Shown: piece after piece, positions 1 through 11,220 of the stretch | Numbering within the stretch: position 1 is the stretch's first letter | How the letters are laid out: each line of letters begins with the position of its first letter | DNA from: Psilocybe azurescens | Taxonomy: Eukaryota; Basidiomycota; Agaricomycetes; Agaricales; Agrocybaceae | Length of the DNA stretch: 64,000 bases | Assembly: GCA_023853785.1 (NCBI GenBank) | Contig: JAJIRX010000489.1 | Location: 1 to 64,000 of the forward strand | Direction of reading: 5' to 3' | Translations under genes and position numbers: made by a program | The notes under the pieces: model-generated | The model's database searches: none | The model's input: the letters and a program-made list of their open reading frames with translations, nothing else | What the model was told of the DNA's origin: nothing

Positions 1-308
1 AATGGTATATAATTTATAAATGCTGATAATACCACAAGCAATAATAGTGTAGTTGGTAATGTGTGTATAGAATTAATATATATGAAGCTGTTGGTTCAAT
101 TCCGAGTGTATTTTATAATTTCACATTTATTACAAATATCATGTGACCTGAATGGATTACTAAGAGCTTATGTAGTAAATGTTATATAATACTGACTAAG
201 CATACAATATCATGTGATTTGAATACATTATTCATAAGCTTATGTAAGCAATTATTATAATGCCGACTAAGCATTGTATTATACACTGATTAAGTACATT
301 ATGAGAAA

Positions 309-410
309 TTCCAACCGGATTCCGACTGGTTCCAAGTGGGTCCAAGTGGATTCGATTGGATTCTGACCAGTTCCGATCAGTTCCGACTGGGTCCAAGCGG
401 TTCCGACCGG
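309..410. repeat. 10-bp minisatellite, about 10 copies
   Basis: A tandem repeat with an exact 10-base period and consensus close to TTCCGACTGG. About ten units differ from one another by one to three substitutions. The period is visible by eye from position 309 to 410. The open frame on the minus strand across it is only a product of the repeat. Function unknown. Confidence 0.75.
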
Positions 411-444
411 TACCCATGGGGCACTGTAAAGTACTGAACATGGG

Positions 445-993
445 CTAGTTTTTGCGTAGGAAAAGTTTCAGAGATGGTGTTTTCTTCTTATAGAATGTGC
501 TGGATGATATTAATGACATGTTTTTGGGCTGATGTTTTTCTTGAACTGGCGCTTTTTGGAAAAATAGGCTTTGTAGAATGTTGATGACAACTAGTATTGA
601 TAATAGATTCACTTGAAGATGAGACAGAGGAGATACCCAGAGTTTGAGAGGCCATAGGAGTTGGAGAGAATAGAAATCAGAATGTTTCTGAGAAGACAAA
701 GCTAGAGATAGGTGTCGGTGACTCGTTATGATTGGAGATTGCTGGTCTAGAACTGGAGAATTGCATATTGGCGATGAAAATGAAGTATGTTTGCTTTGTA
801 TATGAGGTGAAGAGCTAAAAGATACCCATCTGCCTTGCAAATGAGGTGAAGATCTTATAAGCAGCGAGCTTGAAATTTCTGATTCTGGCCAGCGTGTCTG
901 CGATAATGGCGTATCAGGTTTTGTGGATGGTGATGGAGTTGACAATTTTGAATGTGGCATATAGTCCTTAGAGCTTAGAAATGGAGAGGACAT
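445..993 (-). CDS. Unrecognised Ser/Pro-rich ORF, doubtful gene
   Basis: An uninterrupted 182-codon reading frame on the minus strand, rich in Ser, Pro, His and Leu. I recognise no domain, signal peptide or repeat in it. It lies between the 10-bp minisatellite and the 14-3-3-like gene in an AT-rich, transposon-containing stretch. The composition is odd for a conserved protein, so it may be a chance frame or the N-terminal part of a degenerate transposon protein. No function is proposed. Confidence 0.2.
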   Translation of the reverse strand: MSSPFLSSKDYMPHSKLSTPSPSTKPDTPLSQTRWPESEISSSLLIRSSPHLQGRWVSFSSSPHIQSKHTSFSSPICNSPVLDQQSPIITSHRHLSLALSSQKHSDFYSLQLLWPLKLWVSPLSHLQVNLLSILVVINILQSLFFQKAPVQEKHQPKNMSLISSSTFYKKKTPSLKLFLRKN

Positions 994-1392
994 TGCTGAC
1001 CATATGTATAGCTGCTACAGACATAGACACTGGCAGTAGATACGTTGAACAGAATCATGTAGTAATCTGAACTTTAGTGAAGTTGTGGAATCAACATTGC
1101 TGACAGAATACGTGATTGCTTACTAACTAATGGTCGCACAGCAAGTTCACGGATTGCACACAGCATACATATTACACATTCATTTTCTGTTTTCATATCC
1201 ACAACATTATTGACATGTATGTTCTTTTATATTTCACTGATTTTCACCTGTTAGAAGCATTTTTATTCATCCTACACTCTACTACAGACCCATGTTTTTT
1301 ACCACACTCTTTGGTTTCTGGCATCGCCGTTCTACGTCTGCTACTTCTACCCTCCAGACCCTCCCTCAAGCCTCATTTCTGGCTCAACTGGA

Positions 1393-2417
1393 ATGCAAAG
1401 GCTTGATCCAATAACTGCCAGAAAATCATATTTTGTTCTTGCAGAAATTGCAATCTCAGTGCATTGTTATCCTGGTAAGGTGTTCAGCATTTCTGAATTT
1501 CAAACAGTTAACATCATATCTACACTTAGATGCAATTGAATACATCAACAGAGGAATTGCAAGTGGCAATGAGCCTTTCTCCAGGAAACAAAGGGATCTA
1601 GTAGCATTTGCCTATCGTGAAATGGTCCTCCCCCTGAGAAAGATTTGGTATACGCTCCCAGTCATGAGAAATGGTTCAGACCATCCACGTGTTCATTTAC
1701 TTCCACGGTTCCAAAAAGTTATCATGCAACGGGCAATCCTCTATTCTAGAAAAATACTTTCTCTTCTGGACTCCAGAATGATTCCTTTAGCTGACAGCAA
1801 TGAGGCCAATGTTTTTTATTTAAAGCTGTACATCGTTTCCATCTTTTTCTTGACTAAATTCATTTAAAAGTATTTGTTGGCAGGAAAGGAGACTTCCACC
1901 GATATCTATGTGAACTTGATCCAGACAGATTCGTTCACAACCGAAACAACTCTCATATGGCCTATAGAGATGCCTGGAATATAGCGGCCACGTCTTTTCA
2001 CCCTCTACATCCTCTTCGGTTATCAGTTGCTCTGAATTATTCAGCTTATTTTCAAGACATCTATCCATCCACCTTTTCGCCATTGAAGTATCAAAAGCTG
2101 CTTTTGATGCTGGTCTTGTTCAGCTTAGAAGAACCGATTCAGACCAATATTCGCACTACAAGGAAAGCATAAATCTTATGCTTCTTCATCTAAAGAATTT
2201 GGTAGCATGGGCAGACGGTGATCATATTCAACAGCAAGTTGATCTATTTAACTTTACAATAGGTATTTAGTGCTATTATTTCTAAAAGAGTTCAGCTAAA
2301 TACCCACCTACAGAAAACTTTGATACTGATAACGATACTGTGGTTGAGGACGATGATGATGATATCGACATTCTTTTATTTGATCCAGCCTCTATTATGG
2401 AATCCTCCTACATTTAA
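1393..2417 (+). CDS. Divergent 14-3-3-like protein, one frame break
   Basis: 14-3-3 proteins are dimeric helical adaptors that bind phosphoserine/phosphothreonine motifs. The reading starts at ATG 1393 (MQRLDPITARKSYFVLAE). It then runs through helix-3 sequence (RDLVAFAYREMVLPLRKIW), the phosphate-binding motif LKGDFHRYLCEL, the signature stretch HPLRLSVALNYSAYFQDIY, and a C-terminal AFDAGL...NLVAWADGD followed by an acidic tail. Introns are inferred near 1474-1529, about 1830-1885 and about 2250-2290. The phosphate-contacting Arg and the Arg-Tyr pair are kept; Lys49 appears as Arg. The frame changes by one base at a TTTT run (2074-2077), which splits the signature helices from the last two helices. 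The sequence is far from the near-invariant fungal 14-3-3 proteins, so this is probably an extra paralogue, either frame-broken in the assembly or decaying. Family assignment is firm; intactness is not. Confidence 0.7.
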
Positions 2418-3439
2418 TCCTATTTATATTCTGCTTTTGCTTTGCCACATAGCTTTCCACACTCACTTACAAATTACACTCGCTACTATCTGACTACCAT
2501 ACTTTGACTTTTGCTGAATGTTTAGTTTTCGTTGATAATAAAACGATTCATTCTAAGCGTTTATTGGAACAGTGTGGAGAAAGGCCAGTTAAATGTAAGA
2601 ATAACAAGAATAGCAAATTATAGTGGTAAGAGAATGCAAAAAGGATATTAACAACAGCTCTGGACAGTAATTGACGACAGTATAGTATCTGTCTTAAAAC
2701 GTAGAGCTGCATCCTGCCAGGTGTCAGCGTCATTTCAGCATTCCTGTAGAATATTGATTGCAGAATCTGGGAGCAGACATATCAGTTGTGCACCAATCAA
2801 GAGTAAATTTATTAGGGCGCACCTCTGTAGTCATCACCAGGCGTTTCTAGCCAATGACCACAAATCTCAGTCAGTGTCTCATTGACTATGTCATATATGG
2901 CTGCTCGCTTATCTATATTTCCTTATTAGTGCTGTGACCAAATCTACGAGACGTGTCTCGTAGATTTGGTCACACAAAATTCATATCTAAATGGGGAAGT
3001 TTAGGGCAGAAGTGAGGCCTGAGGTGAAGGTCAACAAACAAGCCAGATGAATATAGGTGCAGACAAGACACTAAGGTTGACGTACCTCCACTCACAAGAT
3101 CATCTACTAGAGAGTCTATGTCTTTATTATCCACATATTTCTCATGATTATCACTCCCGCAGTGAGATTCTTCATCACCGTCACATTTTTCTTGCCGTTC
3201 AAGGTCGCCAGTGTCGCTGTCTGAGTTGAAGTCATCGTGTGGTCGACTATCTTCTTTTGAGTCAGCAGTCGACCTGTCACAGAGGCTGTTGACAAACAAA
3301 CACAATTCAAGTCATTGAACAATCTGACAACAGCCTGCCGACTTGAGCGGTTCGTGAGTCTCTTTTATTATTATTTCTTAATACCCTCCCAACGTTTGCT
3401 ATATTTTCTTGCTTGGCGACAGAACGCGGCTATAATAAA
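2418..3439. other. AT-rich stretch without recognisable gene
   Basis: No protein I can recognise is encoded here. A minus-strand frame at 2970-3305 is acidic (Asp/Glu/Ser-rich) and could be a fragment of a transposon protein, but nothing confirms that. The stretch contains the perfect palindrome at 2933-2974. It ends where MON2 homology starts, so the missing 5' exons of MON2 would be expected here and are not found. Confidence 0.5.
2933..2974. repeat. Perfect 20-bp inverted repeat with 2-base spacer
   Basis: Left arm TGTGACCAAATCTACGAGAC (2933-2952), spacer GT, right arm the exact reverse complement (2955-2974). On one strand it can fold into a 20-bp stem. I see no related copy elsewhere in the window. 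It could be the junction of a fold-back element or a palindromic target. There is no nearby gene for it to terminate or regulate in an obvious way. Confidence 0.9.
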
Positions 3440-6400
3440 TCCTTTACAATGTTTACAATGGGAAGGACAAGTTGGAAACTGAAGTGGTGCTCCCATCGCA
3501 TTGATGCCATTTGGAGTTGATCAAAAGTGTGTTGACCAATTATCATGAACAATTCTTGAAGGTAAGCAGGATCAATGTGTAGGATTTTTTTGTTAAAACT
3601 GAGGAATCGTTCTAGCACCACAAACTTATCCTTCTTTTGAGTCACCTATGCCCTCTGTTGCTCAAGTCCCTTTCCGACCGCCCTCAATTCCCACTGCTTC
3701 TACGATGTACCCGCGTTGTGTTCCTTCTCAAAAGGTTCTCCTTGGAACTGAGGACAGAATTGGAAGGATTCTTGATGTTGCTTATTCGAATCATCAGCGA
3801 GGAAAATGGTCCTGATTCTTCAGAACAACCACACCATTCTCACTCCTCAAAATCTCTCTGGATGCGTGTTCTGGCCATGGAAATCACGAGAGGGTTTGTC
3901 TCTCACATATTCTCCCTCAGTATCCTGTTTTGGCTCACTGATGTGCCTTTAGTCTATGTAGCGATGTTGAACTTATCAGAAATTTATGGGAACGCTATGA
4001 TGCCCTTGATACCGGCTCAAAAGCTGTAACTTCTCTTGTGACAGCTCTTAAACGACGTGTCAGTCAGCAAATGGGGGTATTGGGGTGCAGCCCGAATCTT
4101 CATCGTCATCTAATGCTACTGGTGCTGCTGGAGCTGCGGCGTATGGTCTAGACATGGCAGGAAGAGTGGCGAGTGCATCCGTTTCCGGTGTCGTGACTAT
4201 GATTGGCAGCGAGGCAGGATTGAGCTCACACGGATCTTCCATGAAACTCCAATGGTATTTATTACCTTCTGCTTGCTATACTTTAACTAAAAATTCTTCT
4301 GTTTCTAGCATCGATCAATTAGACAAGGCCAAAGCTCCTGCGATACCCGAGGCAAGCCATACATTCCCATCACTGCCTTCATGCTCTGCTAAAAGCGTGG
4401 GCAGAACGGCTTGAGCTACCATCAAATTGGAATTTGCGTCTGTGCGAAGCGCGCGCCCTTTCCTTTCTTCTTTACCCGCCACGCCTCCATCATCAACAAC
4501 AACATCAACCGTCCTGCTGATTCTTCCTCTTCCCCTTCCTCCATCTTCACCACTGCCACCTTGCCATTAATATCCTCATACCCTGCCTCAAACTCAAATT
4601 CCACCTCTTGTAGCGTCTCATCTAGTGTTTCGGTTTCCACTTCAACTGAGACGACCAACGCCCCTGCGAGCATGAGCTCGAGCCTCGTTCTAAGCACAGG
4701 AGCAATGACTCCTGCAACCTCACCTACACTGTCTCATGACTCTGTCTCGTCCAAAACCATTTTAGCATTGAAGGGGCAAAGGAATCGGATCCCACGCAAA
4801 CTCCCATCCAAACAATCTCCTCGTCGGCGAGGGTGACAGGGACAGACCAGCGCTTGCGGATGTACGTCGCAGGGTCCTCCATCGCCGCCTTCTTCGCTTT
4901 CAGTTTAGGCTTTGCCGTCTTGGGCTTGAGTGGTATTGCTGCCGCCGCCGATTTAGTCACCCTGATGCTAGTCAAGTTCTTAGTAACCCCACCGCCCTCC
5001 TCAAGCTTGTCCTCCTCTTGTTCGTGCTGTTGCTCCCTGCACTGCCACCAGCGTGGTGACCCTTACTCCCGCAGAACGACCCGCAGACACAAAACCTCCG
5101 CACCGTCCAATCCATCCAATCCATCATCTTGCAAGCCTGGCCCACGCTCCTTGGCGCGTTTCTCCTTCATCATCTCGACGAACCTCTTAGACAAGCTGTT
5201 TGTGGAGGTGCTGGTGAGCTATCAGGGCGATGACAAACGTCTTGGGCATGCTTGGGCTCACGATACCGCTGAGACGCGTTTTTCAACTCGTTGTCCAAGT
5301 TCGCTGTACCCCCTCGTGTTGTGTCAAGCTTAGAGTCGTGGGTCGAGCATCCGCCACCGCAGACACCCCGTTTGGCGACTGCCGCCCTTCCCGAGGGCCT
5401 CGGACTGGGCAGCCCAACGCAGCCGCCTAGGCTCTCTGAGAGGAACATGGCGTGCCTCAAAGTGCTTCTCGGTTGCGCTCTCTTCCTTGCTGGAAGTTTG
5501 GGAGAAAGCTGGTATTCTGTGCTGGAAGCATTGCAGAATGCAGATTCTGTCCTCGGTTTGATGGCCAGGGGTGGTGGAGGGCAGAGCAATAAGAAGGGTC
5601 TATTTGGCAGCGGCGGCGCTGGACCGTGCTCAGGCAGTGGCGGTGGCGGTGGTAGTGTGCCAGCTAGTCGATCAGTTTCGTTGACGATGTCAAGTTCACA
5701 GTCGACCACTGGGAACACTCAAGTTATTCGACACCCTCTGCTCTCGGATCTTGATGTCGAGACCATGCAGCTCGCTGTTCAGAGGCTGTTTGACTCATCG
5801 AAGAATTTGGAGGATTTTGCGTTCAGAGACTTTGTGAATGCACTGTGTAAATTGAGCACGGAGATGGTGGGGATGCAAACTACCAAAGTCGTACCCGTTA
5901 ATGTGTCTGAGAGTGGAGAGGAGGCTGGAGGAGGTGGAATGTTGACGATAAACAAAGCCAGGAGAGTTGTAGGAGGGTCAGTGGTATTTATATTCCAAAG
6001 AATGTGGTGAGTATTTCATCTTTATCATTTGTTGGATAATGTTCCTTAATAATTCTTGTATTCAACATTGTAGAGATCGGGCGATTTTGGTATCTCTAAG
6101 CTCTAAGCTAGGAGGGGTTGCAATGTTAAACATCCATCGTCTTATCTACCGATCGCCAGACATAGCGTGGAACGCTACAACCAGCCATTTGCTCATGATT
6201 ATTGGCGTTCCTTTTGCTCCTCAATCCATCCGCATCCAAGCTGCCCGCGTACTCGATGAAATTCTGCTCGTCGTACCTTGCAACCTTAGCTCTACAGGAG
6301 AATTGCAAGTCCAAGTCCAGCACCAATTTTTGGATGTCTTAGCGCAGCAGATAGTACCCAATTTGTCTGTTCCGCTTCACCAGCAAACAACTACGAGTGT

Positions 6401-9278
6401 TGAGATTAGGAGAATGGGGCTGGAGACGCTGCATCAGATTTTACAAGTTGCAGGACATACTCTTGTCGTTGGATGGGAAACGATATTCCGGATGCTTGGG
6501 AGCGTGTGCCGACTTGCCTCTCTGAGCTCAAGCAACTTGGGCCCCATCCAACCTACCAGATCAAGATCCACAAATTCTGTTTCAATCTTGAGTGGCCCTC
6601 CTTCACTTGTTGTTTGAACGAAGCCGTTGTTGCTTGGTCTGAGTAATCCGACTGAGAAGAGCTATAATGCCCTGGTCAAGATTGCTTTCCAGTCGCTGAC
6701 TTTGGTCTGCGATTCGGTGTCCAGTCTCTCTCCGGAGCACCTCCGACTGTGTACCAGCACTTTAGGCCAGTTTGGACACCAGGCAGACACCAACATAGCA
6801 CTGATGGCTGCTGCGAGCCTGCTATGGAGCGTTTCAGATGCTATCCAATCCAAGCGGAAGAACATGGACAAGGAGCCAGTGTACAGCGAGCTGTGGATGT
6901 TCCTTTTGTTGGAAGTCCTTGGACTGTGCACGGATCCGCATGCAGAGGTGCGCGATGGCGCTATCCAAACTTTGTTCAGGACGATGCAGCTTTATGGCAT
7001 GACCCTCAGTATGGAAACGTGGGAGCAATGTATATGGAAGGTTACCTTCCCACTGCTGGATGCTTTAACGGGTCAAATACGACAACTTATGGGCCCAGAT
7101 CAGCCCGAAGAGGGCGTCGAGCATACCTGGGATGAATCAAAGATCCTGGCGCTATATTCGATCGGATCCATTTTCAGTGATTTTCTCATTGACAAGATCA
7201 TGCTCTTGATTCAGGGCACGCGAAAGGAGAGTAAAGCTGTGGATGGTAAGGAGTGGGACCTTGAGAGATTGACTACCTTGATGGCCATCCTGAAAGGTAA
7301 TTATTCCACATCTGCATCCCAACTGTTTATTGATCACAGTTATGCAGGGCGTCCTAATGTACCCACATTCGCCGGACTACAGACCTGATATTGATGCTCT
7401 TCCTCCTGTTCAGGTATGCTCTTTTCAGGTCGGTGTATGCGTATAATGTCTGACCTGGATATTAGACCGTCGTGATGGACACTATCGCTGATATTGATCT
7501 AAGCGTGCCAGGCTCCCCATCTCTCGTCATGCGCGACCTGTCTGAATACATAACCCTGCCTTACCTTGCCGCTTTCGATGTCCAACCTAGTTCCAAGAAT
7601 GCGTTGCAGCAAACACCTCAAAAACGTATTACGTATATTGGTGTATCAAAGAAGACGATGCCAATGCTGGTGGAACTTTTCCTAAGGTTTAAGTCAAGTG
7701 TAGATATCTATGTGGATGGAACATTGGAATTTGTGCTATCGGTTTGTCTCCTGCTTTTTATATTGTCAATGCTTTATTTACGGATGTCTGATGGTTAGGC
7801 GTATTCTATACCCATGAAGCTGAAGTACGATTGTCCTGCGCCTTCAAAGTACGGCAAAGACCTGCCTCTATGGAAGACCGCCACAACATGCTTCCTTAGG
7901 ATCGTGAAAGAATGCACACTTCAAATAGATGCAATGGGCGAGCAAATAACTGATGAACGGATCGAGGGGATTTGGAGACAGATCCTTGATGTCTTCCGAG
8001 GCAGCATTTTGGCTGATTGGTGCGTCACCTTTTATCTCCTACCTTAGTTCCTTTCCCCTCATCTTAGTTAATCTAGCTCGATTGCGAAACCTTCCCACTA
8101 GAGGTTCAGGAATCAGAAGAGAACTTTGACCTCGCGCTCATCGCTTCTCTGGAAATTGACGTTGTGCCACATTTGGCCATCTCTCGCGTTCCTGACATGC
8201 TCGTAGCACAACTGGGCAAGATTCTCCTGTAAGGGAGCAAGATCTACAAGGTGGAAGGTGCTGAAATGTCTCCTACGACCTCACGACCCTCGTCTCTGTC
8301 CTCTTCTTCGTCCGCACCCCTCGGTGCCCGTGGTCTTCACTGTCGATGAGGAAATGGTCTACATCTACTGATTCTTCATCGTCTCCTGTGAGCATCAGCC
8401 CGCCTTCTAGAATCACCAAGGTCGATGTGGATGTCGATTATCCTGAACTGGGGACTACGGACTTTGGTAATTTGGTACCACGAGAGAGGTTCTCGTATTG
8501 GTGTTTCGATCTGCTACTCCTTGTCTGTTCCGATGTCACTAGAGGTCTGTTTCTCTTCCTCCTTCCTTTGTGGTCAAGAGTTAATTCTTTCCTTCTTACT
8601 CCGTGTAGATCAAGAACAATCTCGGAGACGATTGGCAGTGTTGAGTTTGTCTTCATTCCTTAATCATTGTAAAACGACTCTTATGGGCTACGTGGCTGAT
8701 GAATTGCTGAGGGTAATACACCATTCCTGAGGTACAACCTTTTGATTGTTTCCTCGTTTTTGTTTCCAGTGCTAATTATTGCTTTAGAGCTCGAGAAGAA
8801 CTTTTATATGTCCTAAGCAGATCCTTGGCCTCCGGCTTTGGTCCGGATCGTTATGGGCAGCCTTGTCTGACAAGCCCACAGAGTACTGCATCAACCAACC
8901 AGGTAAAGATCCTGTTCTTCATATTCATTGATCCTCCGCTTATCGCACATGCGCTAGCCTAGCTATCGGCAAAGATATACCCGTACTCCAAACCCCTCAA
9001 GAAGTGGTTGCGGACTCTGTAAAGCGGTCGACTGTGGCCCACCTATTCCACTTCTATCCAGTCTTATGCGAAATTGCGTCAATACCACGTCGGAGCCCTA
9101 CCGAGATCAGGATCCACAGGTCGCTACAAACGAGAGCTGACAAAATTGAAGCAGCTAATGGAGGTGCGGACACTTTAGATCTCTCTGGGACGGATGGGGT
9201 GCTGTTGCGGAGCTTGACGCAAGGACGGTAGCGAGAGAGTGCTTGAAGGAGATTGGTCGCAAGATGGGCGTTCCCTGA
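3440..9278 (+). pseudogene. MON2: MON2 (Sec7/BIG-related trafficking protein), decayed and 5'-truncated
   Basis: MON2 is a large peripheral Golgi/endosome scaffold related to Sec7 GEFs but lacking the Sec7 domain. Homology begins at the end of the DCB region (LIKSVLTNYHEQFLK, then LCPLLLKSLSDRPQFPLLLR after an intron ending at 3615). It continues through SGVVTMIGSEAGLS, ERNMACLKVLLGCALFLAGS, LFDSSKNLEDFAFRDF and GVAMLNIHRLIYRSPD, to the C-terminal Mon2 region (LLEVLGLCTDPHAEVRDG, TFPLLDAL, RSTVAHLFHFYPVLCE) and a stop at 9278. The first roughly 200 codons of a normal MON2 are absent. In-frame stops lie at 3502-3504, 6615-6617 (where CGA is expected) and 8230-8232 (where CAA is expected). Frame shifts are seen near 5160, 5225, 5268, 5970, 6100, 8710 and 8815. 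Some indels sit in homopolymers and could be consensus errors, but the nonsense codons and missing 5' end argue for real decay. Confidence 0.85.
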
Positions 9279-9735
9279 TGATACTGCAGCAATAATGGAC
9301 ATTTGATTCTTGGTGCAGGCTTTTTGTTTTGTTTCTTCTGTAAGTAGTGTATATCTGAAGATTTGATTTGAGTAATTTTAGTTTAGAAAAGTCGCAATAG
9401 GGATAGCTATTGTGAATTGGTCTTATATTAATTCACCAAAGGACAAATTCAGGCCGTATCTGTCGGGCTATTGATTTGAGATAGTCATTGATTAATCGAT
9501 AAATGGCGATAAAACTCGTATATATGTAGAAGAAAGACATATGGTAAAGAGAATAAATGAGGCTCTGGAGTTAACGGAACAACTGATTGGGAAGAGAACG
9601 TTGATGAGCTCTCTTTGCAGGTCAGGAGCAACAACATTGGAGAATAATAGCAAAGAAACTGATTTTTATTGATTCCTTTAGCGAGGGCTTTTGTGTCCCC
9701 ACATATTCCGGCCGGAGTCCGCCCGAATCCGCCCA
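9279..9735. other. Intergenic, nothing recognised
   Basis: AT-rich sequence downstream of the MON2 remnant. Short minus-strand frames here show no recognisable domain. I see no RNA gene or clear transposon end. Confidence 0.4.
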
Positions 9736-9831
9736 CGGAATCCGCCATTCCGCCGGGAATGAGGGCAGAAATATGGCACAAAGCCCTGCCATATTATTTA
9801 TTATCAATTCCGGGCGGAATGGTGGATTCCG
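9736..9831. repeat. Long imperfect hairpin, about 44-bp arms
   Basis: Left arm 9736-9778 and right arm 9787-9831 are inverted copies with a few mismatches and a small bulge, separated by an 8-base loop. Both arms begin with the CGGAATCC(A/G)CCATTCCGCC motif. The surrounding sequence is rich in further GGAAT/ATTCC words up to about 9905. This looks like a fold-back end of a small non-autonomous DNA element that continues into the adjacent minisatellite. Confidence 0.7.
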
Positions 9832-9908
9832 CAGCGGAATTAAACGGAATCCGTTTACAAAACGGATTACCGCTGAACAGAACCGAGAACGGAACCGAAA
9901 ACGGACTG

Positions 9909-10215
9909 GCGTCCGCATGGTGCTCATTGTTATGATCATTATGATGATCATTATGATGTAGAATCAATTAATTACTAGCGTTCACATGGTGCTCATTGTT
10001 ACAATCATTGTTACAATCATTATGATGATCATTATGATGTAGAATCATTAATTACTAGCGTCCGCATGATGCCCATTGTTACGATCATTGTTACGATCAT
10101 TATGATGATCATTATGATGTAGATTAGAATCAATTAATTACTGGCGTCCGCATGGTGCTCATTGTTACGATCATTATGATGATCATTATGATGTAGATTA
10201 GAATCAATTAATTAA
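9909..10215. repeat. Tandem array of four 69-86 bp units
   Basis: Four units start near 9909, 9978, 10058 and 10144. Each begins with GCG(T/C)(T/C)C(A/G)CATG(G/A)TG and ends with a GATGTAGA...TTAATTA(C)T stretch. Inside each unit is the self-complementary word ATGATCATTATGATGATCAT. Length differences between units come from repetition of an internal (TTGTTA(C/T)(A/G)ATCA) block. The array lies directly after the long hairpin and may belong to the same element. Confidence 0.85.
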
Positions 10216-10360
10216 TTTACATACGATTTTGATTGATCGGTAACCGTTTGATGGGATACCGATCAGCCGGACATATTTTGGACCCTTAAACGGTCCGAAA
10301 ATCCGTCCATCAAACACGCGTGATTTCGGCATCTTCGCAACAGCCGGTGTCACGGTTTCC

Positions 10361-10920
10361 ATGTTACATCACCCCTTTGTCGGTTCGATTCTTGCTTCCC
10401 TTTCCCCCATCCACTCTCCCTCCCCTCCTTCCCCACCACCCAAACATCCATCCCCTCCCTCTCCCTCTCCACTCCTTCCTCTCTCTATGAACCGCAGCAG
10501 GGAAGAAGGAGCAGAGGCCGATGAGGGTGAGGGGAAGGGTGCCAGAGGCAAGGCACCCTCAGAAATGTGCGTGCACTCGCTTTTTGCGAGCTTTTCCGGT
10601 GCTAACCAACCCATACCACCCCTCACAGCCGTAAAACTTCGACACAGCAATGTCAGGAGGACGCTGCAGAGGCCGCAAGGGCCCCCACCCACCTCAAACC
10701 GTACGCATACCCCTCCCCCTTTTTCATTCAAAAATATAGATATATTAATTTTATGTTCGCTTTTTAGTGTTGTGCAGAAGCTTGATGGGGCTGCCACCTT
10801 GGTAGCCCCTCCTGAGTGCCCTCCCAGTCCTCCCTTCCCCTCCTACTGTGTCTGTGCTTCCCACTGTTACTGCTGATAGTGAGTCCCTTTCCAAGCCTTC
10901 AGGCCTACCACAAGGTAATG
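10361..10920 (+). other. Pro/Ser-rich unrecognised frame, possible transposon N-terminus
   Basis: An open frame at 10361-10876 is Pro/Ser-rich and low complexity. A short exon-like stretch starts at about 10650 (MSGGRCRGRKGPHPPQT) and is followed by a plausible intron. It precedes the KDZ-associated protein remnant and might be the disordered start of that transposon-encoded protein. The evidence is compositional only. Confidence 0.25.
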
Positions 10921-10929
10921 GCACCAGTT

Positions 10930-11220
10930 GGGGTAACCTGTATGGGTTAGGGGTACGTGTACCGCGCGGGTAGGGTATGGGTTACGATAGCCCTACCCAT
11001 CAGCTTTGAACGAGTCTAAAAACGTATTTTTCGGACCAAAACTGAGGAAGATATGACTGATTTCGCAAAATTCTTTGAAATTAGTCATATCTCCTTCAAT
11101 TATGGGCCAATTTGGATGTTTTTATTCTCTTTTGGTGGGTAAACACGTAGGGTTATGGGTAGGGTTGCCCCATGGGTAGGGTATGGGGTGCTGGCGCAAT
11201 ACCTGTGGGTTTACCCATGC
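10930..11220. repeat. Palindromic (fold-back/MITE-like) element
   Basis: The centre is an inverted repeat, AGATATGACTGATTTC with GAAATTAGTCATATCT about 12 bases away (15 of 16 match). The similarity in inverted order continues outward for roughly 50 bases per side, and both flanks carry GGGTAGGG/CCCTACCC words and GGGTAA(A)C near the ends. This is the pattern of a small MITE or fold-back element inserted in older transposon sequence. No clear target duplication was identified. Confidence 0.5.

Noticed and set aside
5170..5718. Minus-strand Pro-rich 182-codon frame
   Set aside because: It is antisense to MON2 sequence whose plus-strand similarity is clear.
9905..10215. CRISPR-like array
   Set aside because: The units are contiguous with no unique spacers, differ in length, and occur in a fungal genome. 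It is a minisatellite.
10369..10797. Minus-strand Gly/Glu-rich protein
   Set aside because: Low-complexity mirror of the plus-strand Pro/Ser-rich sequence, with no domain.
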